Shown piece by piece: positions 1-12,021 of a stretch of DNA of 64,000 nt. Source of the DNA: Heterobilharzia americana (Eukaryota; Platyhelminthes; Trematoda; Strigeidida; Schistosomatidae); NCBI GenBank assembly GCA_944470555.2, contig OX104127.1:118386741-118450740 (forward strand), in the 5' to 3' direction. The stretch's first letter is position 1, and each line of letters opens with the position of its first letter. A program made the position numbers and the translations under genes. Below the pieces are notes generated by a model. It made no database searches and was not told where the DNA came from. It saw only the letters and a list, made by a program, of their open reading frames with translations.

Positions 1-573
1 TTGAGATTTTGAAACAAACAAAGATTAATGAACTTTCAAATAAGAAATATGATCGACTTTTATCCTCCGAGTTAGGCTTCAACTGTGTCCAGTACAAAAT
101 TGACAGAAATGTACAGTTTCTACTTTCAAAAGAATTTCAGTATTAAGTATTTCATTAAATCTTAGAAATCTAGTAATTTCCAGTCGAGTGTCATTTCAAA
201 CAAGTGATAATATCACATTAACGAATCAAAGCCCAGATATAGAATATAAAAGATAATGAACTTTAAATAAAATAGATTCAATCTAGTACTTGTCAAAATG
301 ACTTTTATTCCAAGTTAAAATATAGGACATATAACAAGACAGAAAATATACCCGAAAACGATATGACATAAACTCTTTTCACGACTTTTCAACCCTAATG
401 ATGCTTTTTTTTCTTAAGTATATGATGTAAGTTGCAGATTAAAATTAGTTCATCATTGATTTGTATTCACGTACCGTTAAGGCTCTTAATATCATCTGCT
501 CAGAGGGACAAAATTGTTTATACATTTAAGATAATGATATATGTATTTTTGAGATGAGTGGGGATTTTTAATT
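1..573. other. AT-rich stretch, no gene seen
   Basis: I see no long open frame, RNA gene or recognisable repeat here. It ends where the first SINE begins with an ATTCATCATGGACTGAC-type 3' end. Confidence 0.6.
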
Positions 574-803
574 TAGAAGTAGTATTCATCATGGACTGAC
601 AGCAGTTAGGGAACCACTGAAAACCTAGGAGCATTGAACAGCTGTTTCGTCCTAGTATGGGACTCCTCAGCAGTATGCACCCACGACCCGGTTAGGACTC
701 GAACTGAAGACCTTCAGGTTTCACGGCGAACGCGTTAACCATTCAGCCACTGGGTCGGTTCACAATTTCCAACTTCTGTCAATTCACAACATAGCGCAAC
801 TGT
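574..803 (-). mobile_element. tRNA-derived SINE, family A copy 1, with hammerhead remnant
   Basis: Read on the minus strand this copy has a non-coding 5' part, then a tRNA-like segment. That segment has an A-box-like TGGCTGAATGGTTAACGCG at about 731-749 and a B-box-like stretch near 700. A hammerhead domain (631-679) and a short 3' tail ending at 574 follow. Family A is defined here by comparison with the copies at 840, 31,540, 62,953 and 63,340. Such pol III promoter plus hammerhead architecture is the established design of schistosome Sm-alpha SINE-like elements. It lies head-to-head with the plus-strand copy at 840-960; the 3' ends of the two copies match almost base for base. It encodes no protein and would depend on a LINE or PLE for mobility. 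Confidence 0.75.
631..679 (-). ncRNA. hammerhead ribozyme, degenerate, in SINE A1
   Basis: The minus strand shows the core CTGAGGA, stem II GTCC/GGAC around a CATACTA loop, then GAAA, a self-complementary stem III (ACAGCTGT) and the cleavage-site triplet GTT instead of GTC. U at the cleavage position is tolerated in the family. Helix I is weakened: the upstream strand ends ATACTG and the downstream strand starts CAATGC, so only some bases pair. The fold is recognisable but activity is doubtful. Confidence 0.65.
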
Positions 804-839
804 CACCCAAGGTCTTAAGTTAGCATCCACTTCACTCCC

Positions 840-960
840 TAGCCGGGTCGTGGGTGCGTACTGCTGAGGAGTCCCATACTAAGACGAAACAACTGTCCAG
901 TGCTCCCAGATTTTCAATAGTTTCCCAACTAATGTCAGTCCATGATGAATACTACTTCTA
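840..960 (+). mobile_element. SINE family A copy 2, 5'-truncated, with hammerhead
   Basis: The copy starts inside the tRNA-like part (CCGGGTCGTGGGTGCG), keeps the whole hammerhead domain and the 3' end, and has lost both promoter boxes. It is the mirror partner of the copy at 574-803, separated by about 37 bases, so the pair forms an imperfect inverted repeat with ribozyme domains on both strands. Confidence 0.75.
858..903 (+). ncRNA. hammerhead ribozyme in SINE A2, stem II weakened
   Basis: Helix I is GTACTG (858-863) with CAGTGC (898-903). The core CTGAGGA is at 864-870 and GAAA at 886-889. Stem III is the nearly self-complementary ACAACTGT (889-896). The cleavage position is C897 after GU. 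The only clear defect is stem II, GTCC (871-874) against AGAC (882-885), where one C-G pair has become C-A. Confidence 0.7.
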
Positions 961-2052
961 TAATAATATATCTTAAATCTTATCCAACTTCTTGACCAAG
1001 GAAGACAAACAACAAGGCTAATGTCGGTATCTTAAAAATCAATTCACTTAAAAATTTCGAATTACCATGGCGTTCTTTTTATCTGCACCAATAATTAAGA
1101 TTTGAAAAAAAGAAAAGAATAAATTTTATTTCTTAGCTAGTCAAAAATTGTAGATAATCTCTAAATAGGAAGAAATTATCTTAAGTAATAAATCCACGGC
1201 AAAACTAAAAATGCTTTGAATGCAAATAAAAATCCATATTCTGAGAAATATAATAGGTTACTAATTTAACAAAATATATAACATAAGGACTAAAACTCCA
1301 AGTTAAAATCACTGACAATTTATATCTGATCAAAAAGAAAATTGTAGGATTCCAATAAAAGCGTTGAATGTTTAGAAATATAAGACAAGGGATTTCTAGA
1401 GAACAGAACTTTACTAAGTATAAAAATTCACAAGAAAAAATTCAATCAGCCTATGACTTACAAGTCAGTACATAAAATATCCATAGAACTTTAGAGAGAA
1501 TAAACATTTACGGTAATCAAAATAAGTAATAACTTTAAAGCCAACATTCTTCGTATGCATAGTGTCGTCAATGCATGTAATACTTACAGTTTCACTCTCA
1601 GTGGTACATGCTGTGTTCTCTTGTGTTCATGAAATATTTAGCGAGTAAACCTTATGCTTTAAATCTTTGTGTTTTCCACCTACAGAATTATTTGCTTAAA
1701 CTTTCATGTAATTATCGACATTTCAGCAAGCAGATAATATGTCAGCTTATCGAAAAAAGGTAATTCATAGCCCAGTAACATATGCCTTCATGTAATTTAT
1801 GCTGCATAAATAGTAAACCGGAATTCAAAAACATTGATTTTAAGTAGCTTAGTAATTTAATAAACATCATTCACTGCATTCCCAGCAATTGGTTCAACTA
1901 GCACGCGCTTAAATCTTTTGGAAAATACCATTTTAAGGGAATATGAACTGCCTGCACAAAGGAAACGTTTTTCTACACACCTTCAATAAGACCCTCAAAT
2001 TTCTACACCCATTAAGGTTGTAGTAAACTAACTACAACTCTCGTTTAAATTA
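961..2052. other. AT-rich stretch, no gene seen
   Basis: No open frame of note, no tRNA or repeat recognised. Confidence 0.6.
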
Positions 2053-2345
2053 TTATTATTATTTGTTCCTTGGATTCCTAGTGGAACATAGAGCTTCACT
2101 AGCATGTCTCCATTCCACTCTCTTCTCTGAAATCTTTTAAACCTGGCTCCATAATTGCTCAGAAGCTCTTATTTCTTCCTCACACCATCTCCTCCATATC
2201 ACTCTCGGAAGCCTAACTCACCGTTCCCCATCTGGACTCCACTCGAGTGCCTGGCGTGGCACGTGATGTCCACGAATGGTCTTCTCAGTGCATGCCTAAT
2301 CCATCTCCACTTCTTTCTGCATATGTGTTCAGCGATAGGTTTAAA
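2053..2345 (-). mobile_element. RTE-like retrotransposon copy A, 3' end only
   Basis: On the minus strand this is the last part of the RTE-like element. It encodes the tail of the C-terminal domain (frame-disrupted RRRWRW-GHTLRR-type sequence), then the 3' UTR ending with TTCCACTAGGAATCC and a short AAT-rich tail (ATTATTATTATT on the plus strand at 2051-2062). A short trinucleotide-type 3' tail and severe 5' truncation are usual for RTE-clade elements. No target-site duplication was found by eye. Confidence 0.75.
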
Positions 2346-5300
2346 TAGATAACGTAATTTCTCCTTTCGTACTACATTTTCCCATCGTTTTTAGTTAACA
2401 GTAATGTAGACAATAAAACTATAATTATTTCCAAAGATATTGCAAGTTGAGAATAGAATACTGGCATTCATATATTACTGTACATAAATTCATATTCTGA
2501 AAATATAAAGACAATCAAGTCGTAGCTTAATTATTCCTTATAAATATAAGTTGTAGACATAATGTCTCAAACAGTTACTGATGAATCTACTCATGAATTG
2601 GTACACACTATTTATTGGCTGATAGGGCTGTCCAGTGCCAACTAGTTATAAAACATTCACAAGTCATTGACTTATTTATGTTAATCGAGTATTATAAACT
2701 CATAAAAGATTTCCCTCTCAAATCTTAGTTCTCCCAAAAGGTTCACCAAAGACAACCAACAAAACAAATTAAACAAGTAGAGAAATAAAACAACTGGCAT
2801 TAAAACTTGGTCATTTTTTGCAAAACAAATTAAGATACGATCTTGAAACGTGCTATAAATTAAGGTAATCTGAAGTTTACCAGCTCCTTAACTACTATCT
2901 TTAAAATGGCTTATATATTATATGATCATTTTCTAACCTTTACATCTAAGTTTTGACTAGTGTTTAGTCAGTAGATGAAAAGAACGTAGACTGATGTATC
3001 TGTTATACATCCCATCTAGTTTTGTACCATACGTGCAGTTACGTAAGCACACGCGTGAACACCAACTGTGATATACAATCTAATCATATGACTTAAGACT
3101 TTCGCAATAAATAATAGTTAATCTGATTGTTTCACACACTGATGCAAAAGATCTTACCTTCATCAACTAAGTTAGATACGATAAAGTACAAAGTTTAAAA
3201 TTATTATGACAACTCATCCGTTTCTAGATCAACTGCCAACATGAATAAACCCTTAAAATAAACAAGGATCAATGGTTGCTATTATGAGATAGTAAAATTA
3301 AAACATACATGGATCATGGATCGACTCCTCCAAACAACTCAGAAAGCATTGAAAGACAGAAAATGAAAGAAATACAAGCAATCAATAAGAAAAAAGTACA
3401 GGCTCCCATTTATAATGGCGAGTTCATAGGACTTCCAGCAAAAGAAACTGTGACCCAGTGAAGAAGTTTCAAGAAACTTTCACAAGTGCTAGGAAAACCT
3501 GCCTCCTATTTTTCAAGGATAATAATTCAGTCAACGGTAACTTCGAAAGGTATCTTTCAGTAAAATTCTGTGGATAGTGCTTTTTCTGAAAGACAGTTAT
3601 TCAACAACTTTTCCCCTTTACTCACAAGTTTGCAGTAACTAAGTGCGTTTTCTCTTTGAACATTGTTTTCACGTCAGTGATTTCATCTGTTATTCAAGTG
3701 CTACAACTGTAGTTTAAGATTGTATCACACAGTTGGCTCACCGTATACTTGAGCAGCCAGTAACCTTGAGTCGATCCCATTTATCAGAATATCTAAGAAT
3801 GTCAGATTGGTGTTTGATTGCGGTTGAACTTTGAATTAGTTAGTTAGTCGTTCGTAATTTAGATGGCAAAAACATCAACTACAGCAAACGAACATATTTC
3901 CCACATTACCGTGTCTGCAATCAGTTCAAATGTAGGAGGTGTCCCAAGTGTTTATTTGTTTTTGCAATTCGACATGTTTGCAGAGTGATAAGTACCTTTC
4001 AATTAATTGAAAAAAATTACTATAATTGTGTAGTAAATGTTTTTTCTCTCACTTGTTTATCTTTTTTATTAGTGGATGCTCTAATATTAGTATACTTTTT
4101 TGCTTTAAAACAGCTATAGCTAATATTTATTTGACCACGCCAGTGATGAATAAAATTCTCTTTGATTCAAAAAAGTATACATTTGTCAGTAAATTATCAA
4201 AATCTAGTTTCATGAATATCTCAAGGCAACAACTTTTTCCTTCTTCGTAATGAGCTCATTTGCTTACAAAGTTTATTTGATAATCAATCCCTTAAACTCA
4301 ACACTGAACCACAGATGACAATAAAAATAAAAATAATTTCATGAAGTTTTGCTACTTTTATTTGTTTATTGCCTCCAAATATTAAGTATTTTGTCGACTA
4401 AAAAAAGTAATCGTATTCTCAAGTAACGCTGAAATCAAATGACTACAAACTATTTTTTTCAATAACATATCGTTTGAAGTATCTACAATATTTCTATGCT
4501 ATGTCATATTTTTAGACATTTCAGTCTGCAATGAAACTAACAACTGCCCAAATACTGTTTTGATTGGCTTTTCAGAATACTATCCTATTCGATAACTGAT
4601 GGTTCCTATGAATCTTCTCAAAGGAGACTGAATCATGAAGAAAAATGCAATACAACATTCCATAAGGTGTAACACTCTCAGGTCACACAAAGTATTCTCA
4701 CAAATACACAACAACAACTAATCTGTAGTTGACAGAGTAGTGTGTATTATTTTAAGACATATAAATATTCAATTTTGAGAAAATTTGAATATATTATTCC
4801 ACGGAAAAACCAAATTTGAAAAAAGTGTAGATAATTAGAGGAAAGTTTTCGTACTTAGATGTTACCCGTAGCTTAATGACGCTGTTAACATCCTTTGCAT
4901 GCTACAATCCTTTTTAATCCCATCTTTGCATATTGAGGCAATTTCTAGGTGATTCAAGCTCACCGTTATCTCCAAATTTAACTGCAATATATGTAACATA
5001 CGTCTCTTATCAGACTAAGTAATAATTGTCTTTCTCTTCATTTACATGAATATGAAATAGTTGTTGCGCATCAAGAAATATCTTTGATCACATTATTGCA
5101 CGCAAACAATTGTGGCTGTGAATTTGACTAAAATAACTTGGACATTTCCCTGAGAAGAAAAACAAAGTGTGTCGTGTAACTCTTAGAACAATGACATTCA
5201 TATCAGTCAACGATCTATAATATTTACCTTCTCTTAGGACCAACATATAGCATAAGAAAAAACAAGAAGTTCAAGGCTCAGACCAGCAGGATAGCTAGCT

Positions 5301-6325
5301 TGAATTCGTGTGCATATAGTGACAGCATTATCACAGAAATAACCAGCTACACTCGAGGTTATTTTTTCAGGCTACTAGGCTACCTGTGGAGAAATTCTCA
5401 CAAGTCAATTTTTCTGAAGCTTGTGATAACAATTTTGTTCCTAATAACTTTAAGGGCTTCACGAATAAATCTTCCAGTCAAGAGAATACAACACCATTGG
5501 AATGAATGCAATCAGTTAAGAATATTCCACATCTCGAGACATATTGAAATTCCTTATACAGACAGATATATAACGAGAAACTGAGATGTCCGAAAGGCGA
5601 ACCATCTACAGCAAATTAACAGTTGGTATGATCTTCAAGCCTATACACCTATGAGCTAGGAAATAAGTATCATTTTTATCTTCATTTTTACTTTTATAAA
5701 ATATGTACAAAAGTTAATCAAAAAGACGAATTGTGGCTTTTTGTACAAAAGGTTATCGAAAACGGATATCTAATACGTATGCATCTAAACAACAATGAAA
5801 AATTACGTCACTAAGATGTTATTCTGAAGAAATATATGTGCATAAATCAAGAACCGAAACATCATATAGGTAAATCAGCTTTTGAGTTGAATGTGGCAAC
5901 ATTTGAAGACAATATGATATCCTTAGTTTTAACGGCTTATTGATACCTATTTTCGGAAAGTAAATTCCAGTTGATTAACCCACCAAATGTCCATATGATT
6001 GCCTATATATATTCTTCTTAAATTACTCATCTGCATAAGCAAATTTCCTGTAGTGTTAGATATCATCTTTCAGAATGCCACATATTTATAAAAAGTAAAT
6101 ATTTTGAAAGGTATACTTGGTAGAATGCAGCGGTATACAATCAAACGAATAATGATTTATCTATTGAAAATGTCTTTCAAAAGAACACCAATTAGACAAA
6201 AGAAAGATAGTTGTATCTTGTTCACATAACAGGAAACTTAACATAACATATTCAAGGAGAGAATACTGTGCAATTAAGTATATTCGTAAACAATATTCAT
6301 TGTTTGGTCCTAATTTATTTCCCAA
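2346..6325. other. About 4 kb AT-rich DNA without recognisable genes
   Basis: Short open frames at 4026-4250 and 5300-5584 resemble no family I know and have no supporting context. No SINE, RTE or PLE piece is recognised. It could hold intronic sequence of a host gene whose exons lie outside the window. Confidence 0.5.
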
Positions 6326-6544
6326 ACTCGCCTGGATAACAAGTTCACTACTTACCAGCTGATCCTAAGACGTGATAAAGACGGAAGGTTGGGTATTAGG
6401 CTAGCAACCATACCCGGAAAACCAGTCCAATCGCTAGTGAAACTTCAAAGCATGGAGAAACTTTTCCAAAAAAGTAAACTTATTCCTTGCTGGAATCGGG
6501 TGGAAGAAATGACGCCAGTTGGTGAAAGCATTCGGTAGGCCAAT

Positions 6545-6925
6545 TGGAATATATGAGGAATCTGGAAATGGAATGGAAGCAGACTCTCCAAACTGCCAAA
6601 TGTACAATCAATAATCTACTCCAATACTGTCACCCAGACGACAACCATAAGCACAGTACACTGAGTTCTAGAGTGGCTATCACAATGTCCCCTTCAAGAG
6701 CATTGAAGACTCTCATGCAATGGGAACAAACTTCATCCTGCAGTATCAGAATCATGACTGCAATACTCAATTCGAAAATGGGGGAATTCACAATCATACA
6801 ATGCTACAATACTCACTTACAAATAATGCAGATTACGAGAAGAAGGAGGAATTCCACAGAAAACTGCAATCAATACTAGACAAGACCCCAGCCTATTTGG
6901 GGAAATCAAAATTCATTCTACGGTG
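6545..6925 (+). pseudogene. AP-endonuclease domain remnant of RTE copy B
   Basis: Two overlapping frames (6544-6879 and 6720-6926) encode shifted pieces of the endonuclease, including residues like NNLLQYCHPDDNH and KKEEFHRKLQSILDKTPAYLG. The equivalent parts in copies E and G read NNLIRYCHPDDNHKH and KEEFYRQLQSILN. The N-terminal catalytic segment and the GDMNAK motif are lost. Confidence 0.65.
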
Positions 6926-7009
6926 AAGCAGAAGATGAACCAGTGCAAGGATGAACAAATAAAAGAGGAACTCAGTACAAAGAATAAAACACTACAATGC
7001 ATAAAGAAG

Positions 7010-8085
7010 TGAAGAGTGTGCGCAAAGACAAAAGACACTTCTGCGAAACATTGGCAAATGAAGCTGAACAGTCTGCCGGCTGGTAGGATGGACCTGACAA
7101 CATTGTATCAAATAAGCAGGTTACTGACTGCCTGGTAGGGAAGAGATCAACACAGATGAAACCAATCAAAGATGATGACGGAAATCTAATTACCAAAGAG
7201 GAGAAACAAAGGAAACGATGGACTGACCACTTCAGAAACCTCTTCAATCGACCGCCACCACCACAACCACAACCAACTGCAACTCCTCCAGAAATACCAC
7301 CAGAAACCCAGTCACAGAGCTGACAGTGAACGCGACCCGTAGACAAAAGCAGAAATCCTAAGTGCCATGAAGTAGTTGAAACCCGGGAAAGTAGCAGGAT
7401 CGGATGGAATTACACCAGAAGTACTGAAATCACACTCAGAGAAAACAGAGGACGAGCTGACATCACTACTGCAAAAGGTTTTGAAGGAAGCGAGGAAGGA
7501 AAAGTAACTACTCATCGACTGACACAAGGGCTATCCTGTCAAACTCTCAAATAAGGGAGAGATAACACTCTGCAAGAACTGGAGAGGAAACATGCTCCTC
7601 TCCATACCAAGTAAAATATTATACCACACCATACTCGAGAGAATAAATTATACTCGGCATTCAAAGTACGACCGGAACAAACTAGCTGGCTGGCTGGCTG
7701 GCTGGCTGGTTACCTCGCTTCAGGAAAAACAAATCATGTGCGCACCAAATTGAAACACTACACCACACATCATCATAGAAGAGAGCATAGAATCCCAGTC
7801 AACTATTCACCTCACCTCAAATTCATACACCTCGAAAACGACTTCGATAGCCTCGAACGAGAAGTAATTTGACAGGCAGCTGGCTGCTTCAACACTACGC
7901 TTACAGTGACACAAACATTTACCAACCTCATTCAACAGCAGCTATATTCCACATATCAATCAGCCAAGTGATTCACAATGGGGAGCTCAGTGACACCTTT
8001 GAAGTGGAGACAGGAGGGAGTAGGACAAGGTTGCCACTCACTGTCAACAATGATCTTCCTGATTGTGGTCGACTGGACTAGATCA
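7010..8085 (+). pseudogene. Linker and RT region remnant of RTE copy B
   Basis: Translating across frameshifts gives the linker (GRSTQMKPIKDDDGNLI with changes) at about 7135-7190. RT motifs follow: PGKVAGSDGITPE near 7383-7420, a CKNWRG-type motif near 7570, SKILYHTILER near 7605-7640, and a segment ending in NGELSDTFEVETGG near 7975-8015. The RT motif equivalent to EQAGFRK is replaced by a run of CTGG repeats at 7685-7709. Confidence 0.7.
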
Positions 8086-8124
8086 TGCAACAAAGTGTGA
8101 GGATTTGTGAGAAGAGGGGTATTT

Positions 8125-8200
8125 TGGTTGCATTGTGTTCTCTGAGCTGGGAGAATACAATGTAAGCAAGACCATGTAGCCCAGCCACAAATATTCTCCA
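8125..8200 (+). repeat. 76-bp hairpin insert derived from a PLE terminus, in RTE copy B
   Basis: The insert interrupts the RTE between two copies of GTATTT (8119-8124 and 8201-8206). It starts TGGTTGCATTGTGTTCTCTG and ends CACAAATATTCTCCA. Its first part matches the PLE terminal repeat at 12,053-12,080 and its end matches the other edge of that repeat in reverse, so it folds into a hairpin. The same insert at the same position occurs in copies E and F. Confidence 0.7.
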
Positions 8201-8465
8201 GTATTTCGAGGAGGTGGATTCACTGGCTGGACCAATGGAAAAAGCCCAGAAGATTTGGATTTCGCCGGCGATGATGATGTGTGTCTAATGTCTTGTAACA
8301 CAAACTCGGAGATCAACAGGTGAAGACCAACAAGTTCATGGAAGATGTGAGGTGAGGTGAGTTGAGGTGAGTTGAGGTGAGGTGGGGCGAGGCGATGCGA
8401 AGTAGCGAATGAAGACAGGACTTCCTCCAGGTGAGGGTAGATAAGACAGAGGTGATGAAGATACC

Positions 8466-8512
8466 CAACAACAACAACAACAACAACAACGAGAACAACA
8501 ACAACAAGAGCA
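8466..8512. repeat. ACA trinucleotide microsatellite inside RTE copy B
   Basis: A run of AAC/ACA units interrupted by a GAG. The corresponding runs in E (25,241-25,289) and F (33,411-33,440) differ in length, so it is slippage-prone. Confidence 0.8.
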
Positions 8513-9272
8513 ATGACAACAACAAGCACCAACCACCATGAACAGGAGAGATCTGAAGGAAGTTGTCTCTTCCACCTACCTGCATAGGCAGCATCGTTCC
8601 AACTACACTACTGGCGGTGGTGGCGGCACAGATGAGGGAGTCGAATCCAGGATTGGAAAGACAGCAAGACAGACCTTCCTGCATTAATCTGAAATCAGTG
8701 TGGAGATCTACTGCACTCCACTCCACTGCACTGAACTGCACTGTACTGCACTGCACTGCATTATACTTCACTGCACTCAGCATAAAGTGTGAACAAGATC
8801 CTGACTTCAACTCCAACATCAGATCAGTGATTCTATATATTTCGGAGAGTTAGCACGTCACGTAAAGCATTTCGAACAAACCACAGACATACATGAACAA
8901 TTACTGCTCACACTCACTCGATAGTGAGTGAAGTTGCAGATCATATGGCCAGAATGATAATAATAAGCAAGAAGGAACTGTGACTGGCAACGAACCAACC
9001 AACAACTTATCGCCCAAGAGATGAGCATAGGAAAGTGGAGATGGATTGGAGATGGATACACTGAGAAGACGTATTGGGGACATCACGTACCAGGTGAGGC
9101 TCGTTGTGATGGGGAAATGGACGAGTTGTGTGTGTGTTGGTGAGATGTAGGAGATGGTGTTAGGAGGAAATGAAGGCTTGTGTGTAGTGTTGGAGCCATA
9201 TTGAAAAGCCTGTAGAGAACAGAGTGACGTGGTGACATGCTGCTTAGCCCTATGTTCCACTAGGAACCCATG

Positions 9273-9630
9273 TGACCATGACGTTTAATAAGCGGTTTGT
9301 GGTTTACCGTGCATTCCCGCGCTGAATTGTTCTTTTCCTACAGCTGTATTTACTGCTTTTTTGTTTCACCTTATTGTCTTTATGCTCATATTTATAATCC
9401 TGTCGTTTTCGACATAGTTTAACTCATTGTATTTAAATCGTGGTTTTTAGCATCTTCTTTTCTATTCCTCTATTACTTACTCATACATTTTGCATACCAT
9501 CTTTGTTTCAGTCCCCGTTTTATGAAGATTCCATCTTGGGCTGTAATCATATTCCTGCACTTCTGTCACATCATATAATTTTCTTTTTATCATTTCTGAC
9601 TATTTGAGATAGCCATAGTTTCGCAGACTA
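9273..9630. other. AT-rich stretch after RTE copy B
   Basis: Nothing recognisable beyond T-rich sequence. Confidence 0.5.
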
Positions 9631-9750
9631 GTATTTTTTCTAGGTGATGATTGAAGATAAAAAGAAAATTTGAACTTCGCCTAAATTCGAACCAGCAACC
9701 ACCGGCCGTAGTCCAAATTTTCTTTTCACCTTCAATCGTCACCCAGTATT
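9631..9750. repeat. Short inverted-repeat element with tRNA-like loop
   Basis: The arms 9641-9672 and 9712-9743 are reverse complements with a few mismatches (AGGTGATGATTGAAG against CTTCAATCGTCACC, and AAGAAAATTTG against CAAATTTTCTTTT). The loop of about 39 bases, read on the minus strand, contains GGTTCGAATTTAGGCG, close to a tRNA T-arm/B-box. It may be a folded-back tRNA-derived SINE or a small MITE-like hairpin. I recognise no family. Confidence 0.6.
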
Positions 9751-11599
9751 TTCTTTTCGTTTACTGATCGATTTTATGGTGTGATTTGTCCCCACTTGTT
9801 ATCTATATTGACTGATTAGGTCGTGAACTTCTTAATCATCTATGTTCCCGTATACATGAGTTGATGTTTAGATGTGAAAGATGTATTTGGTGTTGATTTC
9901 ACTATTGAATTGTATTGAATGACTTACGCTGGATACTGACAGCTTATCGTACAAAATTTTAAATTAGATGCATATATGTAAGATTTCTAGCACACGAAAT
10001 AAAATTCTATTCATAAATTTATGAGGAGAACTAATTGTATGGAATTGCAAATGCGATTGTTTTCTTCATTATTTCATAACATTTTATCTGATTCCAATTA
10101 GGATCTGTCGATTTTCGTAATCGTCATTCTACTACCTAGACAAGAATCAAAGTAACAATTTATCTTGTACACCTTTTAACCTTCGACCTTCGACTGTTAC
10201 TAACGCATTCCACAACACTCAGTTGTCAACTGTTCTACTTAATGACAGTTTATACGTACATTGAAATAAAGAATATTTTAATATCCTTACCAATTTAAAT
10301 ATTTATTTGGAAAAGAGAATTTTCTGTATCAAACTCTTTGTTTTGTTTACCCCTCATCTCGAAGAGAGAAAACCACATGGTGATTTTGCAGTCTACTTAT
10401 GTTGCTTCTTGACCATATAATATTCATTCTGACACTTCTACCAGGTGGTTAGTGTTGAAATTCATTTACACATTTTTTCGACTTACAACAAATTAGTATC
10501 TTTTACGATATTAGTATAATTTCGTAAAGATTCATTTACCGTCAAGATAATCTTTTCCTGCAATGCAAAATTATCAGAAGGATACATTGCATTGAAAGAA
10601 TGAAGTGATGAATTACATTATCTGAGATGGCCTTCACTAGCTGACTAACTTGTGTACACAAGGATAACAATTGAAGCTGAAAGACAACACTGTTTTAGGG
10701 TAACTATTCAACCAGTGTTCGGACGGGGTGAGATTAGCCGGTTATCCGTAGTGTCAAAGTTACTATCAGTACCTAACATTATTATTATTATTAACAGTAG
10801 GATCTGGAGAAAAGTGTATTCTCTAGTTATCACTAAGATTTATAAGTATTGGCAGGATAGAAGTTTGAGCAAAAAAACATTTTTTGGATTCTCATCAGGC
10901 CAAACTTTCATTATAAAACTCTTACCACTAAAGTATGCGCACGTCATGTGCTTACGTGACGTCAAAGAATGAAGATTGAATAAGCGTTTGGCTACCTTTA
11001 GAGACTAAAATTGATTCAGTCAGATCGAGTCCATAGTCGTCAGTAGTCTTTTTACTAATTCTTAAAATATCCAACAACTGCCCACAGGCTACGCAATTAA
11101 GTCCTCTACAAACACCAGAAGCTATCACTATACGAAATGCAACAAAATTATCCTTAGAAAAAACTGAAAAATGTCGTCATTCCTTACATTAGCTAAGATC
11201 TGAAGTAATTTATCCATATACCAGCAAAATGAAGTGCTACTGATTATATATACTGTTTTGTAAGTACGTACGATATCATAAACATATACATTTAATTATT
11301 TTTGTGAATAGCTTCTGCTTTATAGAGTGGATCAGTTTATCTATAAAGAAGTTTCTTTCAACCTATACAACCAGTCTGTGTGTGTATGCATACTGCACTA
11401 TCATTGAAAAATTATTGTATCGGAAGGTAGGGCCGTAAACACATAAATGAGTAACACTGGTTTCACAAACATCTCTTATAGACTTTCACATTTATCCATA
11501 TATTTCTCAATTGTTTACCCCATTGACAAAACCGTGTATGCATTTAGCAAACACAGTTCATGAGCATGATATCTCGTCAGAAGCAAACACAGACTGACT
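9751..11599. other. AT-rich stretch, no gene seen
   Basis: The open frame at 10,652-10,972 (106 aa) has no recognisable domain. No SINE or retroelement piece is recognised until the PLE end near 11,600. Confidence 0.5.
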
Positions 11600-11613
11600 C
11601 AAGTATGAAATAA

Positions 11614-11945
11614 ATCTTGGTTGTATTGTGTTCTCTGGACTGGGGTGTGTAATCGTGAAGATTTCATAGTCTTTCCAGAAAACACCATCAGCACTAACTT
11701 CAGTATGAAATGAGTTGTCAGCATCTCTCCATGAGTAATTCAGTAGCTTGCCCTGACAAACTAGTACGAGATTGGTTGTTCCCTTTGATTGTTGTGTCAT
11801 TGAATGTATAGATTTTCCTGTTGGCTGTTCCTCTGATTGACTTTTAACCTTTCTGTCGTTTATCATTTTCTTTATTGGTTGATAGATTGAGTCTATGTCT
11901 ATACATTTGTTGATTGCTGACTGGCCTGAATGCCAACCTGTGAAT
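11614..11945 (-). repeat. PLE terminal repeat (pLTR-like), second tandem copy
   Basis: This segment repeats 12,022-12,330 in the same orientation with moderate divergence: TTGGTTGTATTGTGTTCTCT at one edge and the GCTGACTGGCCTGAATGCC edge at the other. Tandem terminal repeats are typical of PLEs. It includes a hammerhead-like core in which CTGATGA has become CTGATGG (11,686-11,692 on the minus strand). Confidence 0.75.
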
Positions 11946-12021
11946 TTTGGATATTCACCAATTGAAGTTTCGTGTGATTCCGTTTGCTTGTTATATTTTA
12001 TATTCTGCGTATAGAAACAGT

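Larger units (their letters stand above)
6326..9272 (+). mobile_element. RTE-like non-LTR retrotransposon copy B (subfamily II), defective
   Basis: The copy keeps the family 5' end (CTCGCCTGG at about 6326, then GGGAAGGTTGGG and GCTAGCAACC) and the 3' end (TTCCACTAGGAACCC near 9252-9266). Relative to copies E and G it has two internal deletions. The first, near 6543, removes the start of the AP-endonuclease domain. The second, near 6921, joins the mid-endonuclease to sequence just before the linker. The RT, FADD-type region and C-terminus are present only as frameshifted pieces. It carries the subfamily II marks: a short CTGG run (7685-7709), a 76-bp PLE-derived insert (8125-8200), a GGTGA-rich run near 8350-8390, an ACA run (8466-8512) and an ACTGC-rich run (8707-8770). 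It cannot encode a working protein. Confidence 0.85.

Noticed and set aside
8313..8819. Minus-strand 168-codon frame rich in leucine and serine, with relatives at 24,935 and 33,733
   Set aside because: Antisense to the RTE C-terminal region and its microsatellites. The leucine-rich part is the ACA run.
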